Positions 60,162 through 64,000 of a stretch of DNA of 64,000 bases are shown in pieces (the first letter of the stretch is position 1; the number at the start of each line of letters is the position of its first letter). The notes beneath the pieces are model-generated. The model searched no databases and was not told the DNA's origin. It saw nothing but the letters and a program-made list of their open reading frames with translations. This DNA comes from Paenibacillus sp. FSL H3-0469 (GTDB lineage Bacteria > Bacillota > Bacilli > Paenibacillales > Paenibacillaceae): NCBI RefSeq assembly GCF_038051945.1, contig NZ_CP150302.1, forward strand, positions 7,068,001-7,132,000. Reading direction: 5' to 3'. Made by a program: the position numbers and the translations under genes.

Positions 60162-61330
60162 AGCTGGAGGCGCTGCATTACCGGACGGGCGAGCCGGTCC
60201 GGCTTACGGTGGAGGAGGGCTTAATTGCTGTTATCGAACCGCTGGAGACGCGGCTGACGCTGGAGGAACAGGCAGAGCTGCCGCTGGTGGCTCCGGGGCT
60301 TGTCGATCTGCAGATCAACGGCTATGGCGGACATGATTTCAATCATCCGGCGCTGACGGCAGAGGATGTCAAGAAGGCAGTCCGCGCGGTATGGCGGGAG
60401 GGGGTGACCGCCTGTTACCCTACGGTGATTACCGGCGCGCCGTATACCATCCTGGGAGCAATGCGGGCCCTTGCCCGGGCCTGTGACGAGGACGCAGCCA
60501 GCGCGGCAACCATCAAGGGCATCCATCTGGAGGGCCCGTTCCTCTCGCCGGAGGACGGTCCGCGCGGGGCGCATGCCCTGGAGCATATCCGGCCGCCGGA
60601 CACGGCCCTGCTGGATCAGTGGCAGGCGGCCTCCGGCGGGCGCATCGCCATCGTGACGCTGTCCCCCGAGTGGGAGGGGAGCGCGGAGTTCATCCGCCAC
60701 TGTGTACGGCAGGGGATCACCGTCTCCATCGGGCATACGTCAGCGGATGCCGCGCAGATTGCCGGGGCGGTAGCCGCCGGAGCGCGGCTGTCCACGCATC
60801 TGGGCAATGGCGCGCATGCTATGCTGCCGCGCCATCCGAACTACCTGTGGACCCAGCTCGCGGCAGATGAGCTGTGGTGCACATTGATCGCCGACGGCTT
60901 CCACCTCCCGGAGGAGGTGCTGAAGGTGGCGATGAAGGTCAAGGGCCAGCGGGCACTGCTGGTCAGCGATGCCGTTGCCCTGGCCGGGCTGGCGCCCGGC
61001 AGCTACGACACGCCGGTCGGCGGCCGTGTCGTGCTGACCCCGGCGGGCCGGCTGCATCTCGCCGGCGAGCCCGGGCTGCTGGCGGGCTCGGCGCAGATGC
61101 TGCTGCGCCACATCGCGCGCCTCAGCGCCGCGGGCCTGGCCGCGCTGCCGGACGCCTGGGACATGGCGTCCGTGCGCCCGGCAGGCTTCATGGCCCTGCC
61201 GGCGGCGGCGGGCCTGGCGGCCGGGGCACCGGCCGATCTGGCGCTGATCCGCCGCACCGGGCCGGGCAGTGCCGGGCTTACGCTGGCGGCGCTGTGCCAG
61301 GCCGGCGGCTGGGTGTACCGCCGGGACTGA
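60158..61330 (+). CDS. nagA: N-acetylglucosamine-6-phosphate deacetylase
   Basis: A 390-residue amidohydrolase removing the acetyl group before NagB. The metal/substrate sites are PGLVDLQINGYGGHDF, IHLEGPFLSPEDGPRGAH, VSIGHTSADAAQIAGAVAAGARLSTHLGNGAH and the catalytic Asp in LLVSDAVALAG. The ATG overlaps the nagB stop codon. The last third is very GC-rich compared with its neighbours (runs of GCC/GCG codons). A clean terminator follows. A sugar kinase producing GlcNAc-6-phosphate is not in this window. Confidence 0.93.
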   Translation: MKLEALHYRTGEPVRLTVEEGLIAVIEPLETRLTLEEQAELPLVAPGLVDLQINGYGGHDFNHPALTAEDVKKAVRAVWREGVTACYPTVITGAPYTILGAMRALARACDEDAASAATIKGIHLEGPFLSPEDGPRGAHALEHIRPPDTALLDQWQAASGGRIAIVTLSPEWEGSAEFIRHCVRQGITVSIGHTSADAAQIAGAVAAGARLSTHLGNGAHAMLPRHPNYLWTQLAADELWCTLIADGFHLPEEVLKVAMKVKGQRALLVSDAVALAGLAPGSYDTPVGGRVVLTPAGRLHLAGEPGLLAGSAQMLLRHIARLSAAGLAALPDAWDMASVRPAGFMALPAAAGLAAGAPADLALIRRTGPGSAGLTLAALCQAGGWVYRRD

Positions 61331-61352
61331 GCGGCGCGGCGGTAAGGTGTGC

Positions 61353-61379
61353 ACAGGCCCCCAGGTTATGGGGGCCTGT
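61353..61379 (+). terminator. Terminator of the amino-sugar operon
   Basis: A perfect 11-bp stem ACAGGCCCCCA/TGGGGGCCTGT with loop GGTTA, then TTAT. Confidence 0.85.
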
Positions 61380-61394
61380 TATGATATGTAAGTG

Positions 61395-61415
61395 AATCGC
61401 TCAAATTGAGCGATT
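61395..61415. repeat. Solo palindrome AATCGCTCAA/TTGAGCGATT
   Basis: A perfect 10-bp inverted repeat around one base, flanked by GTG and ACAG. The ends (AATCG...CGATTAC) resemble the cores of arrays 1 and 2. It is followed at 61420-61515 by low-complexity AGGGCAAGGAC repeats; no gene is seen up to 62147. Confidence 0.55.
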
Positions 61416-61557
61416 ACAGAGGGCGAGCGCGGCAGGTGCTGGGCGAGGACAGGGCAGAGCAAGGGCAGGGCAGGGCAAGGCAAGGACAGGGCAAGGACAA
61501 GGACATGGACATGGCTGTTGCGCCAGCGTCTGCACCACGCCAGTAACATTAATAGTA

Positions 61558-61583
61558 AATGTATTCGGTTTTCCGCATACATT
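61558..61583. repeat. Solo copy of the AATGTA-TACATT hairpin
   Basis: AATGTATTCGGTTTTCCGCATACATT: the same ends as array 3 and the last unit of array 2, but in inverted orientation (T-rich loop on the plus strand). Confidence 0.6.
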
Positions 61584-61746
61584 CGTATTAGCATCTGCGC
61601 GATGCACGCACTAGCGTCAACGTCTGCGCCAGCACCTGGACCACAAGCTGCATCACATCAGCATCAACATATGTGTACTGAATTAGCCTTATCGTCTGCA
61701 TCAGCACCAGCCTCACCTTCAACCTCAGCCCCAGCCGCAGGGAACA

Positions 61747-61877
61747 GTTGGATTTTGGGCACTTGTTCAGGGGCGGAAGGGGGCATAGCGAGTCCGTAGT
61801 TGGATAAACGACACTTAATATGCTGGCATCAGAGCCATAGAGGGAGTTCGCACGAACATAAATGTCATAAATCCAAC
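61747..61877. repeat. MITE-like inverted-repeat element, copy 2
   Basis: Ends GTTGGATTT (61747) and AAATCCAAC (to 61877) enclose a body with GTTGGATAAACGACACTTAAT, matching the copy at 46233-46360 in size (131 against 128 bp) and in internal blocks. AAGATACGTTTTTCC follows at 61911. Confidence 0.7.
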
Positions 61878-62147
61878 TAAGTTCCGCAAATGCTCCAAAT
61901 GTTCTAGATTAAGATACGTTTTTCCAACCATTATGCATTATGTAATCTCAGTCATGTAATCTCCATCATGTAATACCCATCATGCAGAGCAACCCCCAGT
62001 TACTTTCAATGCACCCATCACACATCCCCACACCTACCGCTTGCGCAAACCATTCAGGATCTACATGCCCCAACTGTATGGACAATTTGTCCGAAATCAA
62101 CCTCACCAACAGAACTAATAATCCACCACAACTACACTCCAACAGAA

Positions 62148-62717
62148 CTAATAATCCAGCAGACGCCCGCCGTCATGCCATTGGCCGTACATTTTGTTCA
62201 CTCTGGTATTCTCTATGAATTTGTCTAATCTGCGTTCGAACAGCTCCGGCTGGCGGATGTAGCTCTGAATGGTGTCGATCCGCACCCGCTGATACAGCGC
62301 CGGGAAAGCCAGGAAATGGCGGTACACCTGCTCGTCCGCCTTCAATCTCTGCTCAATCACGGGATCAATTCGAAAAGCTTCTACATCCATATCCGGCAGG
62401 CACCGCCGTCCCTCGGCGCGCATCAGTCCCAGCTTCTCCAGGCGGCGGACGCGCTCCTTATTCAGCTCGGTCCATGAGCTGCGCTTGCTGCGCGGGGATA
62501 ATCTCTGCGCCAGCTTCGAGTCAGCCCCCGCCTTCTTCACCCCGTCAATCCAGCCGAAGCACAGCGCTTCTTCCACGGCGTCCAGATACAGTATCGTCCC
62601 CGGGAGCGGCTTGAGACTGACTTCTATCCAGCAAGAACCCTCTGTGGTGCTGTTCGCCATTAGCCAATCTCTTAATTCTTCTCTTGAAGTAGCTTCAAGC
62701 CTATTTTCAATGCTCAC
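62148..62717 (-). CDS. YdeI/OmpD-associated family protein
   Basis: A 189-residue protein of the YdeI-like (bacteriocin-protection) family. Landmarks are SREELRDWLMANSTTEGSCWIEV, YLDAVEEALCFGWIDGVKK, LAQRLSPRSKRSSWTELNKERVRRLEKLGLM, and a C-terminal DUF1801-like helical region (FLAFPALYQRVRIDTIQSYI). The GTG start has only a modest purine-rich ribosome site. The molecular function of the family is poorly known. It stands alone between repeat-rich stretches. Confidence 0.85.
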   Translation of the reverse strand: MSIENRLEATSREELRDWLMANSTTEGSCWIEVSLKPLPGTILYLDAVEEALCFGWIDGVKKAGADSKLAQRLSPRSKRSSWTELNKERVRRLEKLGLMRAEGRRCLPDMDVEAFRIDPVIEQRLKADEQVYRHFLAFPALYQRVRIDTIQSYIRQPELFERRLDKFIENTRVNKMYGQWHDGGRLLDY

Positions 62718-62824
62718 TGTTACTCTTCAGTCCCTTCTTGCGTATGCCTTCTGCGCTCTTGCTGGTACAAATCCTGCATATTATACAACTTCTCCCTCAT
62801 TAAACTAATCCTAATCTGAAAATA

Positions 62825-62891
62825 TTGCACAAAAGGCAGCATTTCCTCTTCTCTAAGGGGTTGGGCGGCGATATTCCTGCATTTTGTGCAA
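62825..62891. repeat. Inverted repeat TTGCACAAAA/TTTTGTGCAA
   Basis: Perfect 10-bp arms at 62825-62834 and 62882-62891 separated by 47 bp. A diverged third piece (TGTTGCAATTTGTACAACAA) lies at about 62926-62945. The layout is similar to the MITE-like elements. Confidence 0.55.
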
Positions 62892-62954
62892 CAATCTTTA
62901 GAATTACCCTTTTATCGGTATATCAATGTTGCAATTTGTACAACAACCGGGCCT

Positions 62955-63296
62955 GTCGCTGCTGTCCCACCAGTCGCTGCAGTCCCACCAGTCGCTGCTG
63001 TCCCATCAGTGGTTGCTGTCCCAGCAGTCGCTGCTGTCCCACCAGTCGCTGCTGTCCCACCAACCGTTGCAGTCCTACCAGTCACTGCTGTCACACCAGC
63101 CGCTGCTGTCCCACCAGTCGCTGCAGTCCCACCAGTCGCTGCTGTCCCATCAGTGGTTGCTGTCCCAGCAGTCACTGCTGTCCCACCAGCCGTTGCTGTC
63201 CCACCAGTCGCTGCTATCCCACCAGTCGCTGCTGTCCCACCAGATGTTGCAGTCCCACCAGTCGCTGTTGTCCCACCAACCGCTGCTGTCCCACCT
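62955..63296. repeat. 18-bp tandem repeat block with 144-bp higher-order period
   Basis: About 19 imperfect copies of GTCGCTGCTGTCCCACCA. A variant segment (TCCCATCAGTGGTTGCTGTCCCAGCAG) recurs at 63001 and 63145, giving a 144-bp (8 x 18) higher-order unit. Frames are open on both strands (for example VAAVPP, CCPTSR, SLLSHQ and, on the minus strand, GGTAAT repeats). None has a ribosome site, so I do not call a gene. Confidence 0.85.
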
Positions 63297-63545
63297 TGTC
63301 TCTCTGACCCCAACCGGCCGAATCGTCCCGTACAAATAAGCCGTGTCCCTATCCAATAGTCCCAATAGTCCTATTAGTCCTGTCATTCCTTAAATTCTGC
63401 ACATTTGTTAACAGTATCGCAACAGATTCTTTACGCTGCGCATACATAACTTAGGAGGACAATTAATATCCGGCTTTTACAATTAGAGAGTATTAGCAGA
63501 ATATACCTATTGCAAAATCAGGCTGGATATGAAGGGATGATACTT

Positions 63546-64000
63546 TTGAAGGGGAAGCCGCTGCACTTTTCGATGAAATGGAAGCTGATCTTGAGTTTCT
63601 CGGCGATTACACTTATTTTTCTGGGTGTGGCCCTGTACCAGGGACATAAAATCAAGCAGGTCGAGCAATCCATGGAACGGCAGAAGAGCGAAATGGAGAA
63701 TAGAATTACGGTCTCAACCATCACCCAGCAGCTGCAGGAGCTGAACCGTGCGGAGACTTCCTTGGCGGAATCCAGTGACCTGGAGCAGGCCGAACCGTTG
63801 CGGGAAAAGCAGCAGCAGCTGTCTGCGGAGCTGGGCAAGGTGAATTTTGAACAGGGTACGCCTGCTTCTGCCAGTTATAAGCTGCTGTCTGCACAAGCAA
63901 AGGAATATGGCGCTCTAACGAAAGAACTGGTAACGACGATGTCGGACGAGACCCTTGATCCGCTGAGTGTGCTGGAGACCATAGATGGTATACATACAAA
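63546..64000 (+). CDS. Partial membrane protein, probably a sensor or chemoreceptor N-terminus (cut by window end)
   Basis: The frame opens at TTG 63546 (AAGGGATGATA upstream; an in-frame ATG at 63537 is too close to it) and stays open to the last base. About 150 residues are visible: a short basic start (HFSMKWKLILS), one membrane helix (ILSFSAITLIFLGVALYQG), then a long charged coiled-coil region (QVEQSMERQKSEMENRI, LREKQQQLSAELGKVNF). This is the usual N-terminus of methyl-accepting chemotaxis proteins or similar receptors with a helical-bundle sensor domain. The diagnostic C-terminal part is outside the window. Confidence 0.7.
   Translation, partial: MKGKPLHFSMKWKLILSFSAITLIFLGVALYQGHKIKQVEQSMERQKSEMENRITVSTITQQLQELNRAETSLAESSDLEQAEPLREKQQQLSAELGKVNFEQGTPASASYKLLSAQAKEYGALTKELVTTMSDETLDPLSVLETIDGIHT

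Noticed and set aside
61518-61799. 93-codon Ala/Ser/Pro-rich ORF
   Set aside because: It crosses a solo hairpin and the start of a MITE-like element, has low-complexity composition, and has no ribosome site.
62886-63359. Elastin-like VAAVPP protein gene
   Set aside because: It has a GTG start without a ribosome site, other frames on both strands are equally open, and no flanking conserved protein sequence is present.

Overview
The window looks like a chromosomal segment of a Paenibacillus-type Firmicute (inference). Grounds: moderately high GC, strong AGGAGG-type ribosome sites, frequent TTG/GTG starts, YesM/YesN-type two-component genes, two ECF sigma/anti-sigma pairs (one with a DUF4179-type anti-sigma), a LytTR/DUF3021 pair, short secreted or lipoprotein enzymes, and many small hairpin-rich intergenic repeats. 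I see no phage, insertion sequence, CRISPR array or rRNA; the one tRNA is tRNA-Lys(CTT).

Layout. 0-2.4 kb: LanFEG-type peptide-antibiotic ABC transporter. 2.5-5.3 kb: secreted asparaginase and a sigma/anti-sigma pair, leftward. 5.4-9.2 kb: Fur-controlled iron-siderophore ABC importer, with permease and ATPase leftward, binding lipoprotein rightward, and a nine-copy 51-bp hairpin array between them. 9.2-13.1 kb: four overlapping leftward genes, a serine hydrolase plus a two-permease ABC-2 exporter. 13.2-15.5 kb: amino-acid permease, tRNA-Lys and a second 51-bp hairpin array. 15.7-29.1 kb: housekeeping and accessory enzymes (M16C and M3 peptidases, luciferase-like oxidoreductase, class I aldolase, GH16 glucanase, second sigma/anti-sigma pair, lipoprotein esterase). 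29.3-46.7 kb: accessory genes mixed with repeats, including a structured leader before a small HTH gene, a frameshifted regulator, LytTR/DUF3021, amidase, subtilase, flavoprotein, LtrA, UbiD-like decarboxylase, HTH-TPR regulator, glycosyltransferase and a third hairpin array. 46.7-49.2 kb: phospholipase-C-like protein, methyltransferase and GNAT.

49.2-61.3 kb is one coherent amino-sugar locus. The leftward arm encodes a SIS protein, a cytoplasmic GH20 hexosaminidase and a GNAT protein. The divergent rightward arm encodes a sugar ABC importer (two permeases and a lipoprotein, no ATPase), a YesM/YesN sensor-regulator pair, and nagB-nagA. A likely logic is import of a GlcNAc-containing oligosaccharide, cytoplasmic trimming by GH20, then deacetylation and deamination to fructose-6-phosphate. 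The kinase and the ATPase must be encoded elsewhere. The start region of nagB is triplicated as a 78-bp tandem repeat that makes two short leader ORFs.

61.3-64 kb: repeat-rich DNA, a YdeI-like protein, an 18-bp tandem repeat block, and the start of a membrane protein that runs off the end.

The least explained signal is non-coding. At least five intergenic arrays of different short palindromes all repeat with a 50-52 bp pitch, close to five DNA helical turns.
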